Source: Anaerolineaceae bacterium (lineage in GTDB: Bacteria; Chloroflexota; Anaerolineae; Anaerolineales; Anaerolineaceae). From it: a stretch of DNA of 64,000 nucleotides. Within the stretch, counting starts at the first letter, position 1; every line of letters starts with the position of its first letter. The stretch spans positions 124,001-188,000 of the forward strand of contig JAJUGU010000001.1 in assembly GCA_029265815.1 (NCBI GenBank), in the 5' to 3' direction. The notes beneath the pieces were generated by a model. It was not told the DNA's origin and did not search any database. It saw only the letters and a list, made by a program, of their open reading frames with translations. Positions 27,960 to 36,981 of the stretch are shown in pieces. Position numbers and translations under genes: made by a program.

Positions 27960-28736
27960 TTATCTGAAAAGATCCAATTCTTTTTTTCGGATTAATTCGC
28001 TCAGGGAAGATTCTCTCAACGGATATGGGAATCCCCTGACAAGGATACAAGGCAGTGATTCATTAGCCTGTCCCATCAACAAAGAGGCGCCTGCTGCCAA
28101 TTCATCCGCCGCACCAACCAGTGTGGCTCTCAATTTATAACCAAAAAGATCACTCTGCCCGCGTAGATCTACTAAACCGGGTAAACCAGATATACCGATG
28201 GCAGTTCCAACTGTTCCATTGCGCCAGGCACGGCCATGAGAATCAATGATCAAAACTCCGGTCTTAATATTGAATAATTTTTCTAATTTATCTCGAATGC
28301 GTTTTGCTGAATAATCTGGGTCTTCTGGCAGTAACAAGACAAATTGCTCAGCATCAGGGCCGTCTATTGAATTAGAGTGATCAATTCCTGCATTGGCGCA
28401 AACAAAGCCATTTTTATGTTCAACGATGATCAAACCCTTGCGAATTCTCAATATCTGTTTACTTTCCTGCAAGATCAATTCAACCAATCTTGGATCCTTC
28501 AGTGTTTTTCTTGCAATTTTCTTTGCCTTATTTCCTGGCGATACGCAACGAAGATCAACTAGCCGGCCTTCTGCCTTTGAGACAATTTTCTGAGCAAGCA
28601 CAAAAAGATCACCATCTTCTACTTGAATCTGTTGATCTTGACATTTGGAGTAAATGATTTGTGCCAGATCATCACCAGATTTGATGATCGGAATTTGATT
28701 GATGGCAGTAAATGTTAATTGATGTAATTTATTCAA
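27960..28736 (-). CDS. cofE: F420-0:gamma-L-glutamate ligase
   Basis: CofE of about 258 residues, the GTP-dependent ligase that adds gamma-linked glutamates to F420-0. Signatures are IPIIKSGDDLA near the N-terminus, LAQKIVSKAEG (about 45-55), CANAGIDHSNS (about 110), IDSHGRAWRNGTVGTAIG (about 165) and the ADELAAGASLLMGQ stretch. The TTG at 28736 is preferred because the family starts close to this point; another TTG at 28769 would add 11 residues and overlap the upstream gene by 41 bases. There is no C-terminal FbiB-like nitroreductase domain, so this is the short archaeal-type enzyme. Confidence 0.93.
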   Translation of the reverse strand: MNKLHQLTFTAINQIPIIKSGDDLAQIIYSKCQDQQIQVEDGDLFVLAQKIVSKAEGRLVDLRCVSPGNKAKKIARKTLKDPRLVELILQESKQILRIRKGLIIVEHKNGFVCANAGIDHSNSIDGPDAEQFVLLLPEDPDYSAKRIRDKLEKLFNIKTGVLIIDSHGRAWRNGTVGTAIGISGLPGLVDLRGQSDLFGYKLRATLVGAADELAAGASLLMGQANESLPCILVRGFPYPLRESSLSELIRKKELDLFR

Positions 28737-29406
28737 CTTTTCTTTCTCTTGGTACACCTGTAATGACAATCCCGGCTTCTTTACTGCCGTAAGTTTTGTT
28801 GATATGAATGAGTAACGAAGTTAATCCTTCAACTACCATCGAATTTTCTAGAACACCCGCATCCCAACCGGTCATGCCAGCATCTTCAACAAGCTGCAAG
28901 ACAATTCCTCTTGCTTCTTTTGTCGTACCACAGACCAACACGTCACACTCAATATCCCCATTCCTTAGCAAGCGCTCGTAAGAAATATTCTGAAAAGCGC
29001 AAACAACTCGAGTTTCAGGCCCTAAGATTTCTTGGGCTTCTTTGCAAGCACTTCCAGCTTCTGGCATTTGCACTGTGGAAAATTTTGGCGGGACAATCGG
29101 CACGGTAACATCGATAAAAATTTTTCCTCTCACGACGTCTTTTAAGTTTTCAAGCATAGACACGTGAGCCGAAAAAGGCACAGTCAATGTGACAATTTCG
29201 CACCAATCCGCTGCCTGCAGGTTTTCTAAGCCAACAACAGCAGGCTTCTTTCCTCCAAGCAATTGATTTACTTCGTCGGCTACTAGTTGTGCTTTTTCAA
29301 TTTGGCGGGATCCGATCACTACCTCATGCCCGGCCATTGCCCATCGGTATGCCAATCCTTTGCCTTCTTTGCCTGTTCCACCAATAATGGCGATTCGATA
29401 ACTCAT
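28729..29406 (-). CDS. fno: NADPH:F420 oxidoreductase (Fno-like)
   Basis: Reductase of about 225 residues that moves hydride between NADP(H) and F420. It has an N-terminal Rossmann motif (IIGGTGKEGKGLAYRWA), then VIGSRQ for the NADP phosphate, a VTLTVPF strand, and the C-terminal AGVLENSMVVEGLTSLLIHIN region. The ATG at 29406 has GAGGA five bases upstream; an ATG six codons earlier overlaps the ssnA stop and lacks a ribosome site. It links the operon's F420 pool to NADP(H). Confidence 0.92.
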   Translation of the reverse strand: MSYRIAIIGGTGKEGKGLAYRWAMAGHEVVIGSRQIEKAQLVADEVNQLLGGKKPAVVGLENLQAADWCEIVTLTVPFSAHVSMLENLKDVVRGKIFIDVTVPIVPPKFSTVQMPEAGSACKEAQEILGPETRVVCAFQNISYERLLRNGDIECDVLVCGTTKEARGIVLQLVEDAGMTGWDAGVLENSMVVEGLTSLLIHINKTYGSKEAGIVITGVPRERKVE

Positions 29407-29423
29407 CCTGGTCCTCTTTTTCA

Positions 29424-30761
29424 TTAGAATTGTTTTGAATATCTACTCCAGACCTCTTTGGAAAGGCGCGCAGCTTCCGTAGAGATCTTTACTTCATCCA
29501 GCAATAAATGCCTGTCTTTCATAAGAACCTTACCGTTTACCATAGTCATAGTTACCATCGAATCCCTGAAGCCAAATAAGATGTGCCACGGGAGATTGCC
29601 TTCAGTTAATTCTGTGATTGGTTGATAATCCACAAGAATTAAATCTGCTTTGGCTCCTGGTGTGACAACTCCGATATTTGCCTTGAAAAAATGGGTTGCC
29701 ATGCGGGCATTATTGTATATACCCATCTGGATCACTTTGTCACCTGGCATTGATCGAGGGTCTCGTTTCCATAACTTATGGGCAAGATAACAGGTTCGCC
29801 ACTCATCCCACATGGTAAAAGAGAACCCATCATTCCCGATACAAACAGGAATTCCGAGTCGCAAGTAGCCCTCTACGTCACCCATTCCTACCGCGTTATT
29901 CATATTTGATCGAGGTTGATGTGTAAGCCAGGTTTTCGTTTCGGAAATGATTTGAGCTTCTTTTGGATCGAGATGGACTCCATGAACAAAGATGGAATGA
30001 TTTCCAGTGATTCCATATTGATGCAGTCGATCAACTACACGCAATTGTGATTTTTTTAAACTGTCAAATTCATCAGATTGGTGCTCAGCTACGTGAACGT
30101 GAAACCCCGTGCCAGATGGAATACTTTTAGATGATTTTTCCAATGTCTGAGCAGACAGGGTCAAGCTGGCATGCAGACCGAAACTGGCAGTTACCAGTGA
30201 TCCGTCTGGTTGATTGGCTAATTTTGTTATCATACGTTTGTTTTCGGCAATTCCCTCGTCGGCTTTTTCTAGACCTCCTCGATCTGTAACCTCGTAACAG
30301 ATGTTTCCTCTAATTCCTGTATCGAATAAGGCTTTTTCGATAATATCGAGAGACCCGGTAATATATTGGGGTGAGGCATGGTGATCAAAAACAGTAGTTG
30401 TTCCGTGTTTAATGGCATCAATCAGGAGGACCATTGCTGAATAATAGATATCTTCTTTGGTTAATGATTGGTCAAGTGGCCACCAGAGTTGTTTCAAAAT
30501 GGCAGGGAAATCAGCTGGAGCATCTCCATGAAGTGCCATCCCTCTTGAGAATGCCCCATAAAAATGAGTGTGTGCGCAAACTAAGCCTGGCATTAATATT
30601 TGACCATGTGCATCAAGACGGTCTTCAGCAGGGTATTTTTGGATCAGTTCTCGCTCAGGACTGACTTCTGAGATGAGATCATTTTCTACCCGAACCGACC
30701 AACCGGATAAAACTCGATTTGGATTTTCCCAGGTTATGATTCGACAATTGGTAATTAACAT
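29424..30761 (-). CDS. ssnA: SsnA-type amidohydrolase
   Basis: Metal-dependent amidohydrolase/deaminase of 445 residues (TIM barrel). Metal ligands are visible in CAHTHFYGAFSRG (about 64-76), in HVHVAEHQ (about 215) with HGVHLD following, and in CIGNDGFSF (about 305). It resembles SsnA, an uncharacterised protein encoded beside xdhD and ygfM in E. coli and in selenium-dependent molybdenum hydroxylase clusters. It is the first gene of the operon, with GGGAG six bases before the ATG. Likely reaction: hydrolytic deamination or ring opening of a purine or pyrimidine-type compound; substrate unknown. Confidence 0.87.
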   Translation of the reverse strand: MLITNCRIITWENPNRVLSGWSVRVENDLISEVSPERELIQKYPAEDRLDAHGQILMPGLVCAHTHFYGAFSRGMALHGDAPADFPAILKQLWWPLDQSLTKEDIYYSAMVLLIDAIKHGTTTVFDHHASPQYITGSLDIIEKALFDTGIRGNICYEVTDRGGLEKADEGIAENKRMITKLANQPDGSLVTASFGLHASLTLSAQTLEKSSKSIPSGTGFHVHVAEHQSDEFDSLKKSQLRVVDRLHQYGITGNHSIFVHGVHLDPKEAQIISETKTWLTHQPRSNMNNAVGMGDVEGYLRLGIPVCIGNDGFSFTMWDEWRTCYLAHKLWKRDPRSMPGDKVIQMGIYNNARMATHFFKANIGVVTPGAKADLILVDYQPITELTEGNLPWHILFGFRDSMVTMTMVNGKVLMKDRHLLLDEVKISTEAARLSKEVWSRYSKQF

Positions 30762-30787
30762 TCCCGCTCCCTAATTCATTTGAAAAT

Positions 30788-30796
30788 ATTTTAGCA
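30788..30796 (-). promoter_or_regulatory. Possible extended -10 promoter of the Mo/F420 operon
   Basis: On the minus strand, TGC followed by TAAAAT (30793-30788) forms an extended -10 element about 27 bases upstream of the ssnA ATG. No good -35 box was found. It is the only promoter-like element before the operon. Confidence 0.35.
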
Positions 30797-30870
30797 TAAA
30801 CACTGGCTCATATTTTTGTTGCGGGTATAAAATGATACAATTACCCAAACTAAACAATGGAGAACCTGAG

Positions 30871-32244
30871 ATGATGCAAACTGCAGCTCTTTCTTACTTT
30901 GAATCTCACGAACGTGATTTTGTGTCTCAATTAATCGAATTTGTGAAAATTCCTTCCGTATCTACTGATCCCCTCCGCAAAGATGATGTATTACATGCCG
31001 CTCAACACCTCGCTCAGAAATTAACTTCAATTGGCATAGAGAACGTTCAGGTATTTCCTACAGCCAGACACCCGATTGTTTATGGTGAACACATGCACGC
31101 TGGTGCAGAACAGCCAACGATACTCATATATGGGCATTATGACGTACAACCGGAAGATCCTGTGGAATTATGGAATACTCCAGCATTCGAACCCACTATT
31201 AAAGATAATAAATTAATTGCCCGTGGTGCTTCAGACATGAAGGGTCAAATATTTGCCAGTATCGCTGCGGTTGAATCGATCATGAAAACAGCCCCATTCC
31301 CGGTAAATATCAAATTCATACTGGAAGGCGAAGAAGAGATCGGGTCAATAAATTTCAAAAAGTTCCTTGAAGATCATAAAAGCTTGTTGAAATCGGATAT
31401 CGCGCTAAATCCAGATGCAGGAATGATCGATAAAGATACCCCAACCATTGTATATGGGCTTCGAGGGCTGTCTTACTTTGAAATTCGTGTTTATGGTCCT
31501 GAACGCGATTTACACTCGGGAACATATGGTGGCGTGATCCATAATCCGGCACAGGTACTTTGTGATCTAATCAGTAAAATGCATGATGAAAATGGCAGAA
31601 TTACCCTTCCTGGTTTTTATGATAGAGTAAAACCACTTTCAGACAAAGAGAGAAGAGAATTGGCCCGACATCATCAAAATGAAGAATATTACTGTGAACA
31701 AACGGGCGTAAGTAAATTGTGGGGTGAGAAAGGTTATACTCCGGTTGAACTAACCGGTGCCCGGCCTACTCTTGAGGTCAATGGTTTTCTTTCAGGTTTT
31801 ACAGGTGAAGGTTCGAAGACAATCATTCCTTCCAAGGCTATGGCAAAGATATCCACGAGATTAGTACCAGACCAGAAACCGGAAGAGGTGCGCGATCAAC
31901 TTGAAGCCTTTCTTAAAGCTAATGCCCCTTCAACAGTGCGTTGGGAATTAGATCTCATCAGCCATGGTTCACCCAGTATTTCAGATATTAATTTGCCTGA
32001 AACGAAGGCTTTGGTTAAAGCCCTGAAAGAAGTATGGGGTGTTGAACCCATTTACAAACGCGAAGGCGGAAGTATTTCTGTTGTGGCAGATATGCAGGAA
32101 GTACTGGGGATTGATTCTGTGCTGACTGGATTTGGCCTGCCTGACGATAGAATTCATTCACCAAATGAAAAACTTGATTTGCCCACCTGGCATAAAGGTG
32201 TTCAATCTCTGATTCATTTCTTCTATAACGCAAAAAGGGATTAA
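30871..32244 (+). CDS. M20-family dipeptidase/metallopeptidase
   Basis: Zinc peptidase of about 457 residues, of the M20 family (PepV/CNDP-like dipeptidases). Metal and catalytic motifs are present: YGHYDVQP (about 87), ARGASDMKGQ (about 120), the general base in EGEEEIGS (about 154), NPDAG, LHSGTYGG and the last His ligand in RIHSPNE (about 432). ATG 30871 is preferred, with GGAG eight bases upstream; an in-frame ATG at 30832 lies where the promoter probably is. It cleaves dipeptides in the cytoplasm. First gene of a plus-strand run. Confidence 0.92.
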   Translation: MMQTAALSYFESHERDFVSQLIEFVKIPSVSTDPLRKDDVLHAAQHLAQKLTSIGIENVQVFPTARHPIVYGEHMHAGAEQPTILIYGHYDVQPEDPVELWNTPAFEPTIKDNKLIARGASDMKGQIFASIAAVESIMKTAPFPVNIKFILEGEEEIGSINFKKFLEDHKSLLKSDIALNPDAGMIDKDTPTIVYGLRGLSYFEIRVYGPERDLHSGTYGGVIHNPAQVLCDLISKMHDENGRITLPGFYDRVKPLSDKERRELARHHQNEEYYCEQTGVSKLWGEKGYTPVELTGARPTLEVNGFLSGFTGEGSKTIIPSKAMAKISTRLVPDQKPEEVRDQLEAFLKANAPSTVRWELDLISHGSPSISDINLPETKALVKALKEVWGVEPIYKREGGSISVVADMQEVLGIDSVLTGFGLPDDRIHSPNEKLDLPTWHKGVQSLIHFFYNAKRD

Positions 32245-32246
32245 CC

Positions 32247-33152
32247 TTGGAGAATCAAAACGATAAATCATTAAAGCTTCCAGCTTATGGTGGACAGGCT
32301 TTGATCGAAGGAGTATTGATGCGGGGCTCAAAGTACCTCGCAGCTGCAATGCGCGCTCCCTCTGGAGAGATCATCGTACAGACGGAAAAACTAGGGGGAT
32401 TGTATGCCTCGAAAATGGTGAAAGTACCTTTTTTAAGAGGATTGGTTATTCTTTGGGATGCACTCGGATTAGGCACCAAATATCTGACAATTTCAGCAAA
32501 TCTACAAACTGGCGAAGATGAAAAAATTGAGGGACCAGGTTTATTCATTTCCTTATTCATCTCGTTTGCCATTGCAATTGCGCTCTTTTTCTTAGCGCCT
32601 GCCGGTATGGCAGCCTTACTGGAAAAGTGGTTTAACCTGACAGCATTTACAGGGAACTTGATTGAGGGATTGGTCAGATTGGTACTGGTCATTGGATATA
32701 TCTGGGCTGTTGGAAAAATGCCAGAAATTAAACGTGTATTTTCATACCACGGTGCTGAGCACAAAACGATCAATGCATTCGAATCATCCGTTGATCTTGT
32801 TCCAGATACTGTGAAAGCATTTTCGCTTTATCACCCAAGGTGTGGTACTGGATTTGTTGTCATTCTGGTGATCTTTTCGGTCATCATCTTCTCACTCCTG
32901 GGGCCGTTATCCATATGGATGAGGTTATTAACCAGATTTATATTGATTCCGGTCTTGGTTATGGTTGCTTATGAATATATGAAGTTTGCAGCAAATCACA
33001 TGAGTCACCCGGTTTTTAAGTATCTTTCTATTATTAATATGAAAACTCAAAAACTGACAACCAACGAACCTACACCAGATATGCTTGAAGTGGCAATTTG
33101 CGCATTCAATAAAATGCTGGTTCTGGAACAAAATAGAGAGAATGAAGGATAA
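32247..33152 (+). CDS. DUF1385 membrane protein
   Basis: Integral membrane protein of 301 residues of the widely conserved but uncharacterised DUF1385 family. Conserved features are YGGQALIEGVLMRG near the N-terminus, SYHGAEHKTINAFE in the middle and HPRCGTGF before the last helices. About four or five hydrophobic segments. It starts with TTG two bases after the M20 peptidase stop, with AAGGG a few bases upstream. The conserved His/Cys residues suggest a metal or redox site; function unknown. Confidence 0.87.
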   Translation: MENQNDKSLKLPAYGGQALIEGVLMRGSKYLAAAMRAPSGEIIVQTEKLGGLYASKMVKVPFLRGLVILWDALGLGTKYLTISANLQTGEDEKIEGPGLFISLFISFAIAIALFFLAPAGMAALLEKWFNLTAFTGNLIEGLVRLVLVIGYIWAVGKMPEIKRVFSYHGAEHKTINAFESSVDLVPDTVKAFSLYHPRCGTGFVVILVIFSVIIFSLLGPLSIWMRLLTRFILIPVLVMVAYEYMKFAANHMSHPVFKYLSIINMKTQKLTTNEPTPDMLEVAICAFNKMLVLEQNRENEG

Positions 33153-33531
33153 GTGGCTATTCTTTCTATTCGGTTTGCTGTCTGGAATCCTGATTTCGGG
33201 AATTCTAATTTTGACAGTGCATCATATTCAAAAGACCAGCCGGCTGGCAGCAATGAATTTCACAGACAACAGCGAATTTGTTTACACGCCGGTAAACGAA
33301 TTTACCCAGTTGGAAGTGAATTCTGAGGAAAATGTAGGTAAAATTGATCTGAATAGTGCCACTCTAGAAGACTTGATGACCCTGCCGAATATTGGAGAGA
33401 CAAAAGCAAAAGCGATAATTGCTTTTCGAGAAACCTATGGTAATTTCGAAAATATCAACGAATTATTATATATATCCGGAATAGGGCCAGAAATTTATAA
33501 AGGATTAGAAGATTTGGTTTACGTTCAATAA
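33142..33531 (+). CDS. ComEA-like helix-hairpin-helix DNA-binding protein
   Basis: Short protein of about 129 residues with a single N-terminal membrane helix (about 5-27) and a C-terminal ComEA-type double helix-hairpin-helix: KIDLNSATLEDLMTLPNIGETKAKAII and the second hairpin ISGIGPEIYKGL. ComEA binds incoming DNA outside the membrane during natural transformation. The ATG at 33142 overlaps the DUF1385 stop by 11 bases; an earlier in-frame start would lie deep inside that gene. No comEC lies in the window, so a competence role is plausible but not shown. Confidence 0.87.
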   Translation: MKDKWLFFLFGLLSGILISGILILTVHHIQKTSRLAAMNFTDNSEFVYTPVNEFTQLEVNSEENVGKIDLNSATLEDLMTLPNIGETKAKAIIAFRETYGNFENINELLYISGIGPEIYKGLEDLVYVQ

Positions 33532-33547
33532 ATGGATTGAGGTTGAT

Positions 33548-33991
33548 ATGACTATTCGTGAAGAATTGGAAAAAATGCTTTATGAATCCATGCGTAATAA
33601 AGATGAAATCACTAAAAATACTGTCCGCATGGTATTAGCATCAATAAAAATGGCAGAAATTGATGCACAAAAAACATTGGACGAACAGGGTATTGTGTCT
33701 GTTTTACAAAAGGAAGTAAAGATCCGTAAAGAGACGATAGCTGAGCTTAAGGATTCCGATCGCAGAGATCTGATAAAAAAAGCTGAAGATGAATTAATAA
33801 TTCTTGAAAAGCTGCTTCCTGCACAAATGTCTGATGACGAAATTAGAAATCTTGCGAAAAAAGTAATCGCAGAAATTTCAGCATCTTCTCCGGGCGATAT
33901 GGGTAAAGTGATGAAGCATTTACTCCCCCTTATTAAGGGACAGGCTGCTCCTGATCGGGTTAGTTCCATCGTTCGGCAACTACTATCATAA
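33548..33991 (+). CDS. yqeY: GatB/YqeY domain protein
   Basis: Stand-alone YqeY of 147 residues, a helical protein homologous to the tail of the GatB amidotransferase subunit and thought to bind tRNA or tRNA-like substrates. Typical sequence: an early MRNKDEITKNTVRMVLASIK, a central ELKDSDRRDLIKKAEDELIILEKLLP and the C-terminal GDMGKVMKHLLPLIKGQAAP. The GatB/YqeY family itself is clear; the cellular role is not established. Confidence 0.92.
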   Translation: MTIREELEKMLYESMRNKDEITKNTVRMVLASIKMAEIDAQKTLDEQGIVSVLQKEVKIRKETIAELKDSDRRDLIKKAEDELIILEKLLPAQMSDDEIRNLAKKVIAEISASSPGDMGKVMKHLLPLIKGQAAPDRVSSIVRQLLS

Positions 33992-33995
33992 AGAC

Positions 33996-36104
33996 GTGGC
34001 AAATTATTTTAACCGCGCTTTCGAAGGAAAAAGCTCCCGACGAATTTATCGAGGAGTTCTACTTGTAATTACAGTGATATTAATATTTGGCGCATTACTT
34101 CTTCCGATTGCGTTACGCCCAAATGCATTACCTATCGCGGTTGGTGATGTCGCAACAAGGGATATCGTTGCGCCCTACAGTGATACCTATGTCAGTGAGG
34201 TTTTGACTGAAAAAGCTAAAGAAGAAGCAGTCGCAAATGTTGCTCCTCGTTATTTACCGTCGGATCCATCCATAAATAGAGCACAATTAGATATTCTACA
34301 GAAGAGCCTGAATTTCATTACTTCCGTTAGAAATGATGCACTTGCAGACAAAGTTCAACAGATAAAAGATCTTACTTCAATAACCTTCATCCCATTATCA
34401 GATGATGAGGCTAGTGAAATTCTACTGTTACAAGAAGGCCAATGGAATACACTACAAGAAGAGTGTAAGAGTGTGCTTGAACAAACAATGCGTAAAACCA
34501 TTCGTGAGACGCAAATATTAGATAGTGTGAATAATATTCCAAGTCTCATTAATTATTCACTCCCCTCTGATCAAGCAAAACTTGTTGAAGCGTTAGTGTC
34601 TCCTCTGATCGTAGCTAACAGTCTTTATTCAGAATCAGAAACAGCCAAAGCAAAGGAAGAAGCAGCCAGTCTTGTTGAAGGGGTAACGAAGACTTACGCA
34701 GAAAACCAGGCAATCATTCTCAGGGGTCAAATCATTTCACCTGAACAATGGGAAGCCTTAAATCATTTTGATTTAATTCGGCCAAATCAAGGATTTCAAG
34801 AGACTCTGGCAACAATAGCGATCACACTAACGCTTACCGGTTTTATTATCTTGTATTATCAAAGCCGAAAAAAATCCTCATCTATTACAGATTTACGAAA
34901 TTTGACTGTTATTGCAATTGGTTTTTTGGTATTTCTTTATGCTGCAAAGGTAATTATCCCCAATCGGACGATAATGCCTTATTTCTTCCCACTCTCTGCG
35001 TATGCACTGATTCTCACAACATTGTTCAATTTTGAAATCAGCCTCGTTTTTTCTCTTGTTCTTAGTATTTTAGTTACACATGGAGTTTCTAATTCTGTAG
35101 AGCTAACCATTTTTTACATTGTAACAAGTATGTTAAGTGCTTTGGCGCTGGGAAAAGGGAAAAAATTTGCGCATTTTCTTTGGGCTGGTGTAGTAGTTGC
35201 TATTTCAGGAATTTTTGTCATTTCTGCATACCGGTTGTTGGATATGACCACCGATCTAATCGGGATATTAACCTTGTTTGGAGCCACAGTGTTGAATGGG
35301 TTTGCTTCGGCGAGTCTGGCATTGTTGCTACAGACAATACTAGCCCAATTCTTAGGTTTGCCCACACCAATGCTCTTGATTGAGTTATCAAGGTCAGATC
35401 ACCCTTTATTAAAGCAAATCTTGCAACAAGCACCAGGGTCATACCAGCATTCGCTGATGGTGGCGAATTTGGCTGAACAGGCCGCTGATGCAATAGGGGC
35501 AGATGCTCTACTAGTCAGAGTTGGGGCTATGTATCATGATGCAGGCAAATCAACCAATCCATATTTCTTTATTGAAAATCAGGTTCCAGGAAATATTGAT
35601 ACACATGACGATATGGATCCCATCATTGCAGCACAGACGATCATTAAACATGTTCAGGATGGCCTTGACCTGGCAGATAAATACAGATTGCCTCCCCGAT
35701 TGAAGGATTTTATTCGTGAACATCATGGCAGCCAAATCACTCGCTATCAATACAATCGCGCAGTTGAACAACAAGGAAAAGATGCTAGTAAGGTAGACCT
35801 TGAATTATTCCGCTACCCGGGTCCAAAACCACAAACAAAGGAAACGGGAATATTGATGCTTGCTGATGGATGCGAAGCACGCGCTAAATCAGATTTACCG
35901 AAAAATGAAGAACAATTACGCGCATTGATCAAGAAAGTATTTGATTATGTAGTTGGTGAAGGGTTGCTGGAAAACACCAATTTATCACTTCGCGACCTTA
36001 AGAAAATTCAAGAATCGTTCTACAATACACTGTCAACGACTTATCACGCTCGTATCCAATACCCCGAAACAAAAAACACTTCAACGGAAACTTCATCTTC
36101 ATAG
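33996..36104 (+). CDS. 7TM-HD phosphohydrolase (PgpH/YqfF-like)
   Basis: Membrane-bound HD-domain phosphohydrolase of 702 residues. It begins with one helix (about 19-40), then an extracellular 7TMR-HDED domain (about 50-265), then seven hydrophobic helices (about 275-460), and a cytoplasmic HD domain with YQHS, the HD pair in MYHDAGK (about 511) and REHHGSQ. Relatives such as Listeria PgpH hydrolyse cyclic di-AMP. It starts with GTG four bases after the yqeY stop. The order yqfF-ybeY-dgkA that follows matches the Firmicutes arrangement, which strengthens the identification. Confidence 0.92.
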   Translation: MANYFNRAFEGKSSRRIYRGVLLVITVILIFGALLLPIALRPNALPIAVGDVATRDIVAPYSDTYVSEVLTEKAKEEAVANVAPRYLPSDPSINRAQLDILQKSLNFITSVRNDALADKVQQIKDLTSITFIPLSDDEASEILLLQEGQWNTLQEECKSVLEQTMRKTIRETQILDSVNNIPSLINYSLPSDQAKLVEALVSPLIVANSLYSESETAKAKEEAASLVEGVTKTYAENQAIILRGQIISPEQWEALNHFDLIRPNQGFQETLATIAITLTLTGFIILYYQSRKKSSSITDLRNLTVIAIGFLVFLYAAKVIIPNRTIMPYFFPLSAYALILTTLFNFEISLVFSLVLSILVTHGVSNSVELTIFYIVTSMLSALALGKGKKFAHFLWAGVVVAISGIFVISAYRLLDMTTDLIGILTLFGATVLNGFASASLALLLQTILAQFLGLPTPMLLIELSRSDHPLLKQILQQAPGSYQHSLMVANLAEQAADAIGADALLVRVGAMYHDAGKSTNPYFFIENQVPGNIDTHDDMDPIIAAQTIIKHVQDGLDLADKYRLPPRLKDFIREHHGSQITRYQYNRAVEQQGKDASKVDLELFRYPGPKPQTKETGILMLADGCEARAKSDLPKNEEQLRALIKKVFDYVVGEGLLENTNLSLRDLKKIQESFYNTLSTTYHARIQYPETKNTSTETSSS

Positions 36105-36122
36105 AGGATGAGAAGAGGAAAA

Positions 36123-36599
36123 GTGATCGAAGTACAGGTTCTTGTGAATGATTGTGATCGCAAAGCAATATCCATGATAAAAACAGCTGCCAAAAAGGCA
36201 CTGGAAATCGTTAGCAAGGGCAAGAAGTATGCACTTACGATTTCTATTGGAAGCGATGAATTTGTTCATGAACTGAACAAGACTTATCGTAACATTGATC
36301 GACCAACAGATGTGCTCTCTTTTTTTGAGGAGTATATTATTCCTGGTACGTCAACAGTTTATCTGGGGGATATCGCAATTTCGTATCCAACAGCCAAGAT
36401 TCAGGCGGAGCAAGCTGGGCACCCGGTCATAAACGAACTATCCTTACTGGCGATCCATGGTGTTTTGCATTTGTTGGGTTTTGACCACCAGGATGACGAC
36501 CAAAAAATGCAGATGTGGGCATTGCAGCATCAGATTCTGGAAGAAATAGGAATAAAAATGGCTCACTTTTCTGGAGACGGGCAAATTGAAAAAGAATGA
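36123..36599 (+). CDS. ybeY: Endoribonuclease YbeY
   Basis: Zinc-dependent single-strand endoribonuclease needed for 16S rRNA 3'-end maturation and ribosome quality control. About 158 residues. The metal motif H-x3-H-x5-H is intact (HGVLHLLGFDH), with the RPTDVLSF loop before it. The GTG at 36123 is chosen because AGAGG precedes it and the family begins with this residue pattern; an ATG five codons earlier abuts the upstream stop with no ribosome site. The C-terminus overlaps dgkA by 14 bases. Confidence 0.93.
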   Translation: MIEVQVLVNDCDRKAISMIKTAAKKALEIVSKGKKYALTISIGSDEFVHELNKTYRNIDRPTDVLSFFEEYIIPGTSTVYLGDIAISYPTAKIQAEQAGHPVINELSLLAIHGVLHLLGFDHQDDDQKMQMWALQHQILEEIGIKMAHFSGDGQIEKE

Positions 36600-36969
36600 A
36601 AATTTTCACGCCTCTCTTGGTAATGCAGTCGCTGGATTATCATTCATGTTCAAGACTCAGAGGAATTTTAAAATTCACCTGGCAGCAACAGTAATTGTAA
36701 TTATTACGGGAATTTGGCTTGGATGTTCTCTATTGGAATGGGTCTTGATTGTATTTGCCATTGGGCTTGTCTGGGTAACTGAGGCATTTAATACAGCATT
36801 GGAGTGTTTTTTTGATCTGATCGAACCTCAAGAAAATCGTGTGGTTAAAGCCGGAAAAGATACCGCTGCGGCTGCTGTGTTAATTGCGTCAATTATGAGC
36901 GCTATTATTGGAATATTTGTCTATGGTCCGCTTTTATTGAAGAAAATTTCTGAATTGTTTTCAAGTTAA
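36586..36969 (+). CDS. dgkA: Undecaprenol/diacylglycerol kinase (DgkA family)
   Basis: Small membrane kinase of 127 residues with three hydrophobic helices. It shows the family core: NFKIHLAA, then EAFNTALECFFDLI and KDTAAAAVL, which form the ATP/metal site. In Gram-positive organisms this protein phosphorylates undecaprenol for cell-wall lipid carrier recycling. TTG start at 36586 with GGAG about nine bases upstream, inside the end of ybeY. Last gene of its operon. Confidence 0.92.
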   Translation: MKKNENFHASLGNAVAGLSFMFKTQRNFKIHLAATVIVIITGIWLGCSLLEWVLIVFAIGLVWVTEAFNTALECFFDLIEPQENRVVKAGKDTAAAAVLIASIMSAIIGIFVYGPLLLKKISELFSS

Positions 36970-36981
36970 TGACAAATCAAA

